This document shows positions 45,181 through 60,029 of a stretch of DNA of 64,000 nucleotides, piece by piece. Source of the stretch: an uncultured Coriobacteriaceae bacterium. Lineage in GTDB: Bacteria; Actinomycetota; Coriobacteriia; Coriobacteriales; Atopobiaceae. How positions within the stretch are numbered: the first letter of the stretch is position 1; every line of letters begins with the position of its first letter. The DNA is taken from positions 30,965-94,964 of the forward strand of contig CADCHF010000005.1 in assembly GCA_902801175.1 (NCBI GenBank). The letters are read 5' to 3'. The position numbers and the translations under genes are program-made. The notes under the pieces are model-generated. The model made no database searches, had not been told where the DNA came from, and saw only the letters and a list, made by a program, of their open reading frames with translations.

Positions 45181-47056
45181 GTCGATCACCTGCAATCACA
45201 TTGTCCACGCCAAGGGTCGGGCAAACCCCGCAACCCACACAGCTTGTCATCGTGCAATCGGGAGTCGTGACCCCCTGGACTGCTCGACGCCACTCTCGCT
45301 TTAGATAGCCCTTTGACACGCCGGGGGACGTATGGTCCCATGGGAGCCGGGCATCAAGGTCAAATGTCTCGGCAGCAACCTCCTCGAGGTCGATGCCAAC
45401 GCTCCTGCCGGCCTCAAGCCAAGTCTCGTATGAGAACTGGTCGGTCCAGGCGTCAAAGCGACATCCGCGCTTCCAGGCCTCCATCACAACCTCAAAGCCA
45501 GCACGTCCCATCTTTGAAAGAGCTGCGTCGAGCACCGACGAGTCAGAGTCGTGATAGGAGATGCGGATGTCGCGGTCCTGTGCCGATTGAAGCAGCAGCT
45601 GCTGACGACGACGTACCTCATCGCGCCCAAGCTGCCCCTGCCATTGGAAGGGCGTGTAGCACTTGGGCACAAAGACTGCCACAGAGATAGAGACGCTCAC
45701 GCCGCTCTTTCCGCGACGGTATCCACAGACTTCGCGACCAATTGCAAGCACCTTGCGAGCCGTCTCGGTAATGGCAAGAATGTCCTCGTCGGTCTCGGTT
45801 GGCAAGCCCATCATGTAGTAGAGCTTCATGCGCTTCCAACCGTTCTCAAACGCATTGCGCGCGGCCCTGTAGAGGTCTTCCTCGGTGACGTTCTTGTTGA
45901 TGACGTCACGCAGGCGTTGGGTGCCAGCCTCTGGTGCAAAGGTCAAGCCACCCTTGCGACCGCCCGAGACCGCAGACGCCATGTCGACACCAAACGAGTC
46001 GAGCCTCTGTGACGGAATCGAGATGCGCACGCCGTTTTGGTTGGCACGCATCTTGAGCTCGCGCAGGATATGCTCGCACTGGGAATGGTCAGTGGTCGAC
46101 AGCGATGACAGCGAGCACTCATCATATCCGGTGACCGAGAGCCCCTCGCACACCGCGTCGATGACCTGGCTTGCCGGACGCTCACGCACGGGACGGTAGG
46201 TCATTCCCGCCTGGCAGAACCTGCACCCGCGTGCACAACCACGCAGCACCTCAATGGCCAAGCGGTCCTGTACGATGCCCATATAGGGCACCATGCGCTG
46301 TGGAATCGGGTCGGTTTCCGCAAGGCTTGGTATGCAGCGCTTGTAGACAACAGGGGGAACGCCGGTACCCTCTTTTGGCACAGCATAGCCCCAGCGAGTG
46401 GACGTCTCGTCATGAACGATGTCGTAGAGAGACGGGACATAGACGTTTTCGACTCGTGAAAGCTCACGGAGAATCTCGGCTCTGGCTAGCCCACGCTCAC
46501 GGCAAGACCGCACGCAGCGCGCGATATCAACGATGGCCTCCTCGCCATCGCCGAGCGACACAGCGTCAAAGATGGGTGCGAGCGGCTCGACGTTCCATGC
46601 AGAGGCACCGCCCGCCACAACGATCGCATCGTCCTCATCGCGATCAGAGGACCTAACGGCGATTCCCGCGAGGTCGAGCGTCTCTATGACGTTTGTGGCC
46701 ACGAGCTCATGGGCAAGCGTGATTCCCACAAGGTCAAATGAGGCAACGGGAGACGAGGACTCAAGGGAGAGCAGAGGCACGCCGCGCTCGCGCATGAGTG
46801 CGCTCATGTCCACCCACGGCAAATAGGCCCTCTCGCAAGAGATGCCCTCCGCGCGGTTCAGCTCGTTGTAGAGGATGGCAATGCCCAGGTTTGGCTGGCC
46901 AACCTCATAGGTGTCCGGATATATGAGGCAGGCGTGAAACGGCCCGTCCTGCTCCTCTGTGGCACCCCATTCGTGATCGAGATAGCGCGCGGGGTGCAGG
47001 ACCTTTCCCAAAAGCGGTTCTAGCTCGGAAAAGCGGTCTTTGCGGGCAAGCCTCAT
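45170..47056 (-). CDS. TIGR03960-type radical SAM protein with B12-binding-like domain
   Basis: Large radical SAM protein (628 residues) of the TIGR03960 family. The N-terminal part resembles a cobalamin-binding domain (GQPNLGIAILYNELNRAEGI...AERAYLPW-like). The radical SAM core has the cysteine motif CARGCRFC near residue 285, followed by SLSTTDHSQCEHIL and EAGTQRLRDVINKNVTEEDL. The C-terminus has a cysteine-rich end CVGCGVC, which may bind a second cluster. It overlaps the DUF697-like gene upstream by four bases and the DUF2344 gene downstream by 11. Substrate unknown. Confidence 0.93.
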   Translation of the reverse strand: MRLARKDRFSELEPLLGKVLHPARYLDHEWGATEEQDGPFHACLIYPDTYEVGQPNLGIAILYNELNRAEGISCERAYLPWVDMSALMRERGVPLLSLESSSPVASFDLVGITLAHELVATNVIETLDLAGIAVRSSDRDEDDAIVVAGGASAWNVEPLAPIFDAVSLGDGEEAIVDIARCVRSCRERGLARAEILRELSRVENVYVPSLYDIVHDETSTRWGYAVPKEGTGVPPVVYKRCIPSLAETDPIPQRMVPYMGIVQDRLAIEVLRGCARGCRFCQAGMTYRPVRERPASQVIDAVCEGLSVTGYDECSLSSLSTTDHSQCEHILRELKMRANQNGVRISIPSQRLDSFGVDMASAVSGGRKGGLTFAPEAGTQRLRDVINKNVTEEDLYRAARNAFENGWKRMKLYYMMGLPTETDEDILAITETARKVLAIGREVCGYRRGKSGVSVSISVAVFVPKCYTPFQWQGQLGRDEVRRRQQLLLQSAQDRDIRISYHDSDSSVLDAALSKMGRAGFEVVMEAWKRGCRFDAWTDQFSYETWLEAGRSVGIDLEEVAAETFDLDARLPWDHTSPGVSKGYLKREWRRAVQGVTTPDCTMTSCVGCGVCPTLGVDNVIAGDRHAR

Positions 47057-48072
47057 GGGCGGTCTCCTTCGTCATACACAAGATAGGATGGCTCATCCTC
47101 GTTCGTCGCCTCGAGCAACCTGACCGTTGTAGCACCAGATGACTTGACCGGCTTTCCCTCGCGAATGGGCAGGCGCGACCTGAGCGCTTCTGCAGCCTTT
47201 TGGGCGAGCGAGCGACTGCGCTCAATGGAGCTTGTGCTCGAGGGCTCCCGCTCCTGCTTCTCAAACCTACGCTGCAGGGCCATTCCGGTTGCCTCGGTTC
47301 CCAAGAAGCCAAAGCCGGCCTTAAAGGCCATCCCCAGCAGCGGGAACTGCCCAATGGCACGATTTGCCACAAAACGGGAGCCCATGCCTGCCCCAACGGC
47401 ACTCAGGACCTCGGGAATGCGCTTTAGTGCGAGCGGCTGGCCATTCACAGCGGCAATGTTGAGAGCGAGCCTCGCCTGGTTGAGGGCCAGGGAGGGCATC
47501 TCGGCTCCTTTGCCCATCTTTGCCGTGGCCTTGGCGTTCTCGAGCGCGTAGTCGCGCACCAGCTCGCGGACCTTGGCCTTGCGACAGAACGGGAAGTTGG
47601 CCGCAAGGGCAATGCTCTTGTCGGTAGCACCTATAAGCCACTCGGCAAGGCGGTCGTTAAGCACCTCTGGCGTTGCGGCAGAGATGAGAGAGACCCTTTT
47701 GGCAGCTGTCTCGCCAAGTGGGAAAGAGGGCACGTCAAGCGCCGACTCTGCCACCACGGCCACGGGAACGCCCGCCCATGCCATGGCGCTCACGCCATCA
47801 CGTACGCCCATCGTGTCCCTACCGCAAAGCACTACGGCAACGTCGGGAAGGTTTGGATATGCAAAGTCGCGTACCTCGTTGGTGGGATACACCCTCACCT
47901 CTCCGGTGTGCATACGAGGGTCAAAGTCGTCCCTCACAGTCAGGGCCAGCTGTGTAGCAACGGTTGTGTCAACCAGAACGAGCACGCATACGTGGTCAAG
48001 GCGCCTGTCCTCAGACTCCCTGCCCGATCTCATCATGTCCGCGGCCTGACTGACAATTGACGTGGTGGCCAT
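47053..48072 (-). CDS. DUF697-like (YcjF-type) protein
   Basis: A 339-residue protein whose middle resembles DUF697/YcjF domains: NQARLALNIAAVNGQPLAL, then AVGAGMGSRFVANRAIGQFP and GMAFKAGFGFLGTEATGMAL, a hydrophobic pair typical of the family and often tied to GTPase-like partners. The first 150 residues contain an alternating hydrophobic/Gly pattern (VAVVLCGRDTMGVRDG, VAVVAES) reminiscent of a GTPase-like fold that lacks a clear P-loop. The C-terminus is polar. It lies between rodA and the radical SAM gene; its stop overlaps the latter. Function not known. Confidence 0.65.
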   Translation of the reverse strand: MATTSIVSQAADMMRSGRESEDRRLDHVCVLVLVDTTVATQLALTVRDDFDPRMHTGEVRVYPTNEVRDFAYPNLPDVAVVLCGRDTMGVRDGVSAMAWAGVPVAVVAESALDVPSFPLGETAAKRVSLISAATPEVLNDRLAEWLIGATDKSIALAANFPFCRKAKVRELVRDYALENAKATAKMGKGAEMPSLALNQARLALNIAAVNGQPLALKRIPEVLSAVGAGMGSRFVANRAIGQFPLLGMAFKAGFGFLGTEATGMALQRRFEKQEREPSSTSSIERSRSLAQKAAEALRSRLPIREGKPVKSSGATTVRLLEATNEDEPSYLVYDEGDRP

Positions 48073-48133
48073 AGCCCTCCTCTCACCGCTCGCTACATTC
48101 TATGCCATTTGACGGATTGTCCCGTTTCTTGTG

Positions 48134-49360
48134 CTACGCAGCCTTGGGTCGATGACGCCAGACCGACTGCACCATGCCCACACTCATGAGCTGCGAGACC
48201 ATCGAAGACGAGCCAAAGCTCACAAAGGGCAGTGGAATGCCCGTAATGGGCATGAGGCCAATGCACATGCCTACGTTCTGCAGCAGCTGGAACGACCACA
48301 TGGTGACGATTCCAACGAGTATGAGCTTTGCAAAGGGCGATTCGACACGCTGCGCGAGCGAAATGGTCGAAAAGATGAGCCCGCCAAAGAGGGCCAGAAG
48401 CAAGGTCGAGCCAACGAAGCCAAACTCCTCGGCCATGAGGGCAAAGACAAAGTCGGTATGGGCCTCGGGCAAAAAGCCCGATCCAGACTGTGTCGCGTTG
48501 CCGACCCCCTTGCCAAAGAAGCCGCCAGAGCCAACGGCAATCTTTGCCTGTTGCAGGTTGTAGCCATCGCCCGACGGGTCAACGGAGGGGTCCACGAACA
48601 CGATCAGACGGTTGAGCTGGTACTGCTTGAGCAGGTGCGGAAGCCCTGGCGTGAGCGAGGTCACAACGACCAACGTTGCCCCCAACACAACGATTCCTAT
48701 GGTCACGAGCACCCAGCTACGTGGGGCGCCGGCACAGATGATGATGGAGGCACCCGCCACCAAAACGATGAGGCCTGTTCCAAGGTCAGGCTGCGTGAGG
48801 ATCAACAGGAACGGAATCGTGAGGATGCCGCAGAGCTTGAGGTAGTCGCGAAGGGTCTCGATGCGTCCGTTGTACTCGGCGCCAAGCGATGCCATGAGCA
48901 GAATGGTCACCAGCTTTGCGAGCTCGGAGGGCTGAAAGCGCAGGCCAATGATAGGAATGCGGATCCAGCCGGTCATGCCCATCGCCGACCAACTAATGCC
49001 CGGCACCTTTGGCAGCAGCATGAGCACCACGTCGGCAATGAGCAGTGCCGTAGAGACATTTGAGAGCGTACGGTAGTCGTAGCGCCAGACGCCGTATGCG
49101 CCGACCATGCCAAGGATGATTCCAAAGATATGACGAGGGAAGGAGGCCTCGGGGATGGTGAGCGACGCAGACCAAATGACCACTGCGCCAAAGACTATGA
49201 GGGCAAGCGTGAAGAGCAGCTGGGGCATGTAAAGCACCTGCGAGATGCCCGTGCTCGACATGCGAGCGCCGCGAGCGCTACCTGCACCACGCGAAAAGGT
49301 GGTGTGGGCCTTCTCTCCGATGCCCTGAGCCGGGCTGTCCTTGCCAAACGAAAGCGCCAT
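48134..49360 (-). CDS. rodA: SEDS peptidoglycan polymerase RodA
   Basis: Polytopic membrane glycosyltransferase that polymerises lipid II during elongation with its partner PBP2. It has 408 residues and about ten membrane spans. The SEDS signature is visible: RFQPSELAKLVTILLMA, LTQPDLGTGLIVLVAG, the GSGGFFGKGVGNATQ loop and the C-terminal TGIPLPFVSFGSSSM. The first 45 residues are a polar, cytosolic lead. The ATG at 49360 has AGGAG five bases upstream; a GTG at 49366 is less likely. It follows mrdA by eight bases and belongs to the mreBCD-mrdA-rodA cluster. Confidence 0.97.
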   Translation of the reverse strand: MALSFGKDSPAQGIGEKAHTTFSRGAGSARGARMSSTGISQVLYMPQLLFTLALIVFGAVVIWSASLTIPEASFPRHIFGIILGMVGAYGVWRYDYRTLSNVSTALLIADVVLMLLPKVPGISWSAMGMTGWIRIPIIGLRFQPSELAKLVTILLMASLGAEYNGRIETLRDYLKLCGILTIPFLLILTQPDLGTGLIVLVAGASIIICAGAPRSWVLVTIGIVVLGATLVVVTSLTPGLPHLLKQYQLNRLIVFVDPSVDPSGDGYNLQQAKIAVGSGGFFGKGVGNATQSGSGFLPEAHTDFVFALMAEEFGFVGSTLLLALFGGLIFSTISLAQRVESPFAKLILVGIVTMWSFQLLQNVGMCIGLMPITGIPLPFVSFGSSSMVSQLMSVGMVQSVWRHRPKAA

Positions 49361-49368
49361 GAGCACTC

Positions 49369-51399
49369 CTAACGCACGCCCGAGGTGTCGACCGCGGTCG
49401 AGGTGTCGGGCTCGCCGTAGATGGCTCCCATGATGTCGCGCACCACGTACATGGCGCAGTCACTACCAAATCCGCCTTGCTCGATACAGGAGGCCACAAC
49501 GTACTTGGGGTTGTCGGCAGGGACATAGGCAATAAACCAACCGGTGGGCTCCTCGCCAGCGCGCTCGGCTGTACCGGTCTTACCTGCCACGACCTCCTTC
49601 ATGTTGAGAAAGTGCGAGGCCTGTGCCTCGGACTCCTCATAGATGACTCCATAGAGGCCGTCGTCTACGAGCGCAAACGAGCTCTCCTGCTCATCGACCT
49701 TACGCACGACCTCTTCGGAGTATTCCATGATCGTGCCGTCGCCCGCGTGCGACGAGACGCTCTTGAGCAGATGCGGCTTCATGATGGTGCCGTGGGTTGC
49801 AAGGCCAGCGTACACACAGGCCATTTGGAGCGGGGTCACCAGCAAATCGCCCTGACCAATGACCAAGTTGGTCGTGTCGCCGCCTTGCCAGCTACGCGCG
49901 TAGTCGTCTGCTTGTGTAAAGTAGTTCCACTTCCAATCGGCATCTGGAACACGACCGATCGATTCGGCCGGAAGATCGATACCCACTGGCTCACCAAGGC
50001 CCCAACGCCTGTAGGTCTCCTGAAGACCTTCAGGATTGTCCGAATAGAAGAAAGCCTTGCCAATCTCGTAGAAGACCGTATCGCAGGAATAGACGATTCC
50101 CTCGCGCAGGTTCATCCATCCATGTCCGTCGTGGTTCCAGCAGTACTGACCATACTGCTGGCCAAAACCAGTCCAGAAGCCCACGCAGTCATATCCCGAC
50201 TCGGAGCTCGCAATACCGTAGTTGAGCGCTGCAAAGGTCGACAGGGGCTTGATGGTTGATGCCGAAGGATACTGACCCGCAATGGCGCGGTTCATGAGAG
50301 GGTAGCCGCTCTCCTCCGAAGAAAGCATCTCCCAGTCGTCGTTTGAGATGCCGCCCACAAAGTCGTTTGGCGAGAACGTGGGATAGCTGGCCAGGGCAAT
50401 GACGTCTCCGTTGGTGACGTCCAAACAAACGGCGCAGCCACTGTCACAGGCAGTGTTGCCGGTCTTTCGCACGCGGTTGATCGCGTCCAGGAGCGCCTGC
50501 TCGGCAGCTTCCTGCACCTTGCTGTCAATGGTCAGCACGATGTCAGAACCGTCCTGCGCTTCGATGGTCGTGGCGTAATCGAGCACGTTGCCGTCAGCGT
50601 CAACGTATACGGTCTGCTCGCCGCGCACGCCCTGCAGTACGCTCTCGTACTGATACTCGATGCCCGCCTGGCCCACGATGTCACCAGACTCGTATTTGAT
50701 CGAACCCTCTGAGTCGTCTTCCTGCGACTCGGCAAGCTGCTCTTGCGTAGGGCTGCCCGTGTATCCGAGCACGTGGGCGCAGCGGCTGCCCATGGGATAG
50801 TGGCGTTGGGCACGTTCCTCGACCTGGATACCGTCAAAGAGGTACTTGTGCTCGTCGATGTATGACACCACTCGGCGAGAGACGTCGACCGCTACCGTGC
50901 GCAGGCTCTGCGCGCCTTCGGTCTGGTCTTGGATCTTGCGCTTGACCGCAGTGGGCGGCATGCCCAGCACGTTTGCAAGAAGTTGTATCTCCACCTCGTT
51001 GTCGGCGACCTCGGTGCTTGCTACCACGCAGAGGCTCGGCCTATTGGTAACCAGCTCCTCACCGTTGCGGTCAAGAATCCGGCCGCGTGAGGCGGCGGTG
51101 GAGATGGTGCGCGTGCGGTTGAGCTCTGCCTGCTGCATGTAGTCGTCGGTAGACACAAGCTGCATGGCCCAAAGCCGCGCAAAGAGCATGCCAATGATGC
51201 TTCCGGAGAAAACGGAGAGCCCCATCAGACGGCTCTTGAAGCCCTTCTCGGCAGAGTTGTCACCGCCGCCCGAGGCGCGCGGCGTCGCACCACCAATGTC
51301 AAAGGTAAACCGCGCCTCGCCCCTGTTTATAAGGACCAGCAGTACCAAGGCCACCAAGACGATGGCAAGCAGCGTTGCGATGAAAACGATAGGACTCAC
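49369..51399 (-). CDS. mrdA: Penicillin-binding protein 2 (class B transpeptidase)
   Basis: Cell-elongation transpeptidase of 676 residues. It has two hydrophobic stretches in the N-terminal 80 residues (an anchor at 4-24 and a second at about 57-80), a dimerisation/pedestal domain, and the penicillin-binding domain. Active-site motifs are STIK (in YPSASTIKPL), SCD (in YSCDTVFYEIG) and KTG (in VAGKTGTAE). The start is a GTG at 51399 with AGGA seven bases upstream, overlapping nothing but lying nine bases after the mreD stop. It partners RodA, encoded next door. Three cysteines in the catalytic domain look unusual but need a structure to interpret. Confidence 0.96.
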   Translation of the reverse strand: MSPIVFIATLLAIVLVALVLLVLINRGEARFTFDIGGATPRASGGGDNSAEKGFKSRLMGLSVFSGSIIGMLFARLWAMQLVSTDDYMQQAELNRTRTISTAASRGRILDRNGEELVTNRPSLCVVASTEVADNEVEIQLLANVLGMPPTAVKRKIQDQTEGAQSLRTVAVDVSRRVVSYIDEHKYLFDGIQVEERAQRHYPMGSRCAHVLGYTGSPTQEQLAESQEDDSEGSIKYESGDIVGQAGIEYQYESVLQGVRGEQTVYVDADGNVLDYATTIEAQDGSDIVLTIDSKVQEAAEQALLDAINRVRKTGNTACDSGCAVCLDVTNGDVIALASYPTFSPNDFVGGISNDDWEMLSSEESGYPLMNRAIAGQYPSASTIKPLSTFAALNYGIASSESGYDCVGFWTGFGQQYGQYCWNHDGHGWMNLREGIVYSCDTVFYEIGKAFFYSDNPEGLQETYRRWGLGEPVGIDLPAESIGRVPDADWKWNYFTQADDYARSWQGGDTTNLVIGQGDLLVTPLQMACVYAGLATHGTIMKPHLLKSVSSHAGDGTIMEYSEEVVRKVDEQESSFALVDDGLYGVIYEESEAQASHFLNMKEVVAGKTGTAERAGEEPTGWFIAYVPADNPKYVVASCIEQGGFGSDCAMYVVRDIMGAIYGEPDTSTAVDTSGVR

Positions 51400-51408
51400 G
51401 GGTGATTC

Positions 51409-51975
51409 CTATATGTCGAGGTCGTAGCGCGAGCCATGCGAACGCGCCGACTTAGACGGCTTGCCCTTGAGCGAAAGGGCGCTGCCCGTAGCGTGCGAGA
51501 TCACGTATGCAAAAGGAGCAAAGGCAAGGATGGTGAGGACGAGCGTGGGAATGGTGCGCAAAAACACTACGTCAATGAGGCTCGTGGCCTCGCCCACCAA
51601 AAACATCGATACGTGATAGGCAAGCGAAACGGCAAGCGCAAGTATGGCAAAAATCGTGAGCGAGCCACGGAAGTCGTCGGCAAGACGGTTTCGGGCCTCG
51701 ATGCCCACAACAAAGGAACCAAGCGTGAGCAAGAAGGCCATAAGGCCAATGGGACCCGTTGTGGAGAGGTCAAACACCAGCCCGGCAATGAAACCGCACA
51801 GGACCGAGATCTGGCCACCCACCAAAAGCGAAGTAATGCCCACGAAAACGAGGGCCATATTTGCACGGCCGTTGCCAAGCGCAATGTTGGGTGCTATGGC
51901 AACCTGTAAAAACAGGCAGAGAACGGCTAGAAGGGCGAAGTCTCTACGATTGCGGTTGTTATCCTTTACCTGCAT
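51409..51975 (-). CDS. mreD: Rod-shape-determining membrane protein MreD
   Basis: Small membrane protein of 188 residues with about five or six spans, linking the MreC-MreB complex to the wall synthesis machinery. The sequence is typical: a basic lead, ALLAVLCLFLQVAIAPNIAL, GFIAGLVFDLSTTGPIGLMAF, and a long hydrophobic remainder before a Lys/Ser/Arg-rich cytosolic tail. It sits between mreC (12 bases) and mrdA (nine bases) in the elongasome operon. Confidence 0.92.
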   Translation of the reverse strand: MQVKDNNRNRRDFALLAVLCLFLQVAIAPNIALGNGRANMALVFVGITSLLVGGQISVLCGFIAGLVFDLSTTGPIGLMAFLLTLGSFVVGIEARNRLADDFRGSLTIFAILALAVSLAYHVSMFLVGEATSLIDVVFLRTIPTLVLTILAFAPFAYVISHATGSALSLKGKPSKSARSHGSRYDLDI

Positions 51976-51987
51976 GCTTCGCCTCCC

Positions 51988-53046
51988 CTATCCCTCGTCA
52001 CCGATGTCTTGCGTGTCTTGATAGTCACCATCTGCGACCAACTCATCGCTCGCAGCCTCGGTGTCCTCGTCAGCCGACTCGTCATCGGCCTCGCCCTCTT
52101 CGGACGTCTGGGCAGCCGTACCTGCGGTCGTGTCCTGCTGGTCGGCTTCGGCAACGTCGGCCGCCGTGGCCTTCTGGTCCTCGGTGAGCGAGGTAATGAC
52201 CAGAACCTCCTCAAATCCCTCGGTGGACGAGAGGGGCTCGACCTCGATCTCGTAATAGAGCGAACCGGAGGTGCGCTCTACGCTCAGGACCTTTCCCACG
52301 GGAAGCCCCTTTGGAAAGACGCCACCCAGGCCGCTTGTCACAACGGTGTCGCCAACCTCGACCATTTGGTCGGTGCGCACGAGCGTGAGGTGCAGCGTTC
52401 CGTCAACAGATCCGCGCAACACGCCCTGGGCACGGCTCGACTGGATCATGGCGGAAACAGCGGAGTTCTCGTCGGTAATGAGCCTGACCGTAGACGATGC
52501 GGGACCACACTTTACGATCTGTCCAATGGCGCCGTTGGAGTCGGTGACGGGCATTCCCACGGCAAGGCCAGCTGACGTGCCCTTGTCGATGGTCACCGTA
52601 GAGCTCCAGGAGTCGGTAGAACCCGAGATGATGCGTGCTGCGGTCGATTGCAGGTTGTAGAGGCTCTGAAGGCCCAACAGGCTCTCGAGTCGTCGGGCGG
52701 TCTGCTCGGCTTCCTCAAGCTCGGCGTTACGCGCAACCAGACGCTCGTTTTCGGCCTTAAGATCGCTCAGGTGCTCTTGGTCTGCCGTGAGGTTGTCGAT
52801 AACGTTTCCGAGGCCCTCAAACGGCGCGGTAAGGGCACCACCCACCCAGCGAATGGGCGTGGTGATGGTCATCCAGATGCCACGTGTGGTGCTAAAGACG
52901 CCACCAGAGTCACCCTCGCGGACGCTTGCCGTAAACATGACAAGCGAAACCACGAGCAGGACTATGCACGTGCGCAAGGCACCATCTGCATCGGTTCTAC
53001 GAAAGCGTGTCGAAGGAGGCGTCGTGCCTCCCTTTGCAAGGGCCAT
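51988..53046 (-). CDS. mreC: Rod-shape-determining protein MreC
   Basis: Bitopic protein of 352 residues that scaffolds the elongation complex outside the membrane. A basic cytosolic lead (RFRRTDADG) is followed by a membrane span (about 24-42), a coiled coil (about 85-130, DQEHLSDLKAENERLVARNAELEE), and the beta-rich MreC domain (VTIDKGTSAGLAVGMPV...VVTSGLGGVFPKGLPVG). The final 80 residues are an acidic Glu/Asp/Ala/Thr tail, longer than in most homologues. The ATG at 53046 lies 13 bases after the mreB stop. Confidence 0.95.
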   Translation of the reverse strand: MALAKGGTTPPSTRFRRTDADGALRTCIVLLVVSLVMFTASVREGDSGGVFSTTRGIWMTITTPIRWVGGALTAPFEGLGNVIDNLTADQEHLSDLKAENERLVARNAELEEAEQTARRLESLLGLQSLYNLQSTAARIISGSTDSWSSTVTIDKGTSAGLAVGMPVTDSNGAIGQIVKCGPASSTVRLITDENSAVSAMIQSSRAQGVLRGSVDGTLHLTLVRTDQMVEVGDTVVTSGLGGVFPKGLPVGKVLSVERTSGSLYYEIEVEPLSSTEGFEEVLVITSLTEDQKATAADVAEADQQDTTAGTAAQTSEEGEADDESADEDTEAASDELVADGDYQDTQDIGDEG

Positions 53047-53059
53047 GCCTAGGACTCCG

Positions 53060-55526
<2,467 letters not shown>

Positions 55527-55578
55527 GTCTGTACCTCGTTTCGCGTCCGTCTGTAGTTAATTTGAGGCAGCGGATAAA

Positions 55579-56127
55579 TTATGCCAGCTCGTGCTCGATG
55601 CGCACGCTGTTTATGACGTCGCCAGCACGCAGCTGAGAAATGACGTCCATGCCCTCGATGGTGGTTCCAAAGACCGTATACCCAGAATCAAGACCATGCT
55701 GGGGGCCAAGGCAGAAATAGAACTGCGAGCCTGCGGAATCGGGGTTCTGGGAACGCGCCATGGCAAGCGCGCCGTCTACGTGGCTGTTATTGGGGTTGGT
55801 GGTGTACTCCTGGCGAATGCGGTAGCCAGGGCCGCCGGTGCCAGGCATGCCAAAGGGGCCCACCTCGCCCGCAGCAACCTGCTCGGGAGTCATCTCACGC
55901 GTGTTGGGGCAACCGCCCTGAATCACAAAGCCCGGAACGTAGCGATGGAACTTGAGCCCATCATAGAAACCCTTGGCAGAAAGCTCGCAAAGGTTTGCCA
56001 CGTGAATAGGAGCACCCTGGCCATCGAGGCGCACGCGAATGGTGCCCTTGCTGGTGTCGAAGACGGCAATCTCGTCGCCTGCGACCTTGTAGGTCGGGGT
56101 GTACAGCATGTCAGGAAGAAAACCCAT
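55579..56127 (-). CDS. Cyclophilin-type peptidyl-prolyl isomerase
   Basis: A 182-residue cyclophilin without a signal peptide, so probably cytosolic. Family motifs are FDTSKGTIRVRLDG, FYDGLKFHRYVPGFVIQGGCP, NSHVDGALAMARSQNPDSAGSQFYF (split by variation) and GYTVFGTTIEGMDVI. The first 20 residues are a non-family lead (MGFLPDMLYTPTYKVAGDEI). The ATG at 56127 has AGAGGGA about nine bases upstream. It precedes the TPR gene by 52 bases. Confidence 0.93.
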   Translation of the reverse strand: MGFLPDMLYTPTYKVAGDEIAVFDTSKGTIRVRLDGQGAPIHVANLCELSAKGFYDGLKFHRYVPGFVIQGGCPNTREMTPEQVAAGEVGPFGMPGTGGPGYRIRQEYTTNPNNSHVDGALAMARSQNPDSAGSQFYFCLGPQHGLDSGYTVFGTTIEGMDVISQLRAGDVINSVRIEHELA

Positions 56128-56307
56128 GATGAAATGTCCCTCTCATCTTTCGCCTTTGTGCCTAAGGACCCATATTGAATCATTGGGCACGGGCGAAATC
56201 TTGCACATAAACAGAAATATTCTAGCAGCAGCGGTATTGTTTCACATATTCGGCAGACGCAAAAGGGATGAGCGGGGCATGACGAACTGAGACATTAAGT
56301 GTCGCGC

Positions 56308-57330
56308 CTACTCCGACTCTTCCTGGGCTACTGGTTTCCATCCCTCATAGTGCTCGTCGAAGAGCGTCTTGTATGTGCTCTGTCCGCTGTTGTCATTGTC
56401 CTTCGTCAATAGCGCCATGAGACTCTCTTTGTCGGCACCAGCATCGGCGGACTCGACGTCGGCCTTCCATGCGCCGCCGAGCGTATCCACGCGGTTGCGC
56501 AGCCAATTTGCCAGGATAAGGAGGTTGTCGCGCTGGCCTACATAGGTACCAGAGGTGACATCGATCTGCTCGAGCCCCTCAATGAGGTTGCTGACATCGA
56601 TTGCAAGGGCATCGAGCTCTCGCTTGCCGCGCGCCCGCTCGTCAAGGTCGTCGCCGAAGGCAACCTCGAGGAAGAGAGCCTCGCTCTCGTTGGCACGCTC
56701 TTCGTATTTAGCAAGCTTGTCGTAGACACCCACAAGCTCGGCATACGTTGCGTCGTCACCAGAGACCACCTCGACCGGCGCCCCGTCGTTGGAATCCTGC
56801 CCCGAAAGCGACTCGACCGTCCCGGGGAAACCCGCCATGGACGTGTCGGCCTCTTCGGTGGCCCTTGTTGAGTAGGCATCCGGATTCCACGGATGGCTCA
56901 ACGCAAGGGCTGCACCACCAATGAGGGCAATCGATGCCACGCCCGCCAGAAGCATGCCGCGGATGCGCGGCATGGCCTCATGGATGGCAACCTTGCTGGT
57001 GGGATCGTTTTCTGCAGGAAGGGCACTCTCGATACGGGGTATCACCCTGGTGTCCTGTTCCTCGATCTCGACCTGCTCTTCTGGGGTCATCTCCTCAACG
57101 GGCAGCGAGGCAGCCTGTTGGCTCTGCGGAATCGGCTGTCCCCAGGCCTTCTCCATGGGTAGGCCGCAATTGGGGCACACCTCCTCTTCCCAGTTTACGG
57201 AGACACCGCAGCTGGGGCACCACCGTCCCTGCAGCGTGGGCATGGCCATAGTCATACCCACGCTCGCATGGCAAGCAGGGCAAATCACAGACCCGTCAGG
57301 AATGTGCGTTGAGCAGGCAGGACAAATCAC
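56308..57330 (-). CDS. Double zinc-ribbon membrane protein of unknown function
   Basis: A 340-residue protein with two zinc ribbons at the N-terminus: Cys 3, 6, 17, 20 and Cys 38, 41, 52, 55 (CPACSTHIPDGSVICPAC and CPSCGVSVNWEEEVCPNC). An acidic/Gln-rich linker, one membrane span (about 125-145) and a helical domain of 190 residues outside the membrane follow. The start is a GTG at 57330 with GGGGGAG nine bases upstream, seven bases behind aconitase. It ends the P-type ATPase-acnA group. The architecture (cytosolic ribbon, anchor, helical domain) is seen in many Gram-positive proteins without assigned function. Confidence 0.8.
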   Translation of the reverse strand: MICPACSTHIPDGSVICPACHASVGMTMAMPTLQGRWCPSCGVSVNWEEEVCPNCGLPMEKAWGQPIPQSQQAASLPVEEMTPEEQVEIEEQDTRVIPRIESALPAENDPTSKVAIHEAMPRIRGMLLAGVASIALIGGAALALSHPWNPDAYSTRATEEADTSMAGFPGTVESLSGQDSNDGAPVEVVSGDDATYAELVGVYDKLAKYEERANESEALFLEVAFGDDLDERARGKRELDALAIDVSNLIEGLEQIDVTSGTYVGQRDNLLILANWLRNRVDTLGGAWKADVESADAGADKESLMALLTKDNDNSGQSTYKTLFDEHYEGWKPVAQEESE

Positions 57331-57336
57331 GAGTTG

Positions 57337-60027
<2,691 letters not shown>

Positions 60028-60029
60028 AT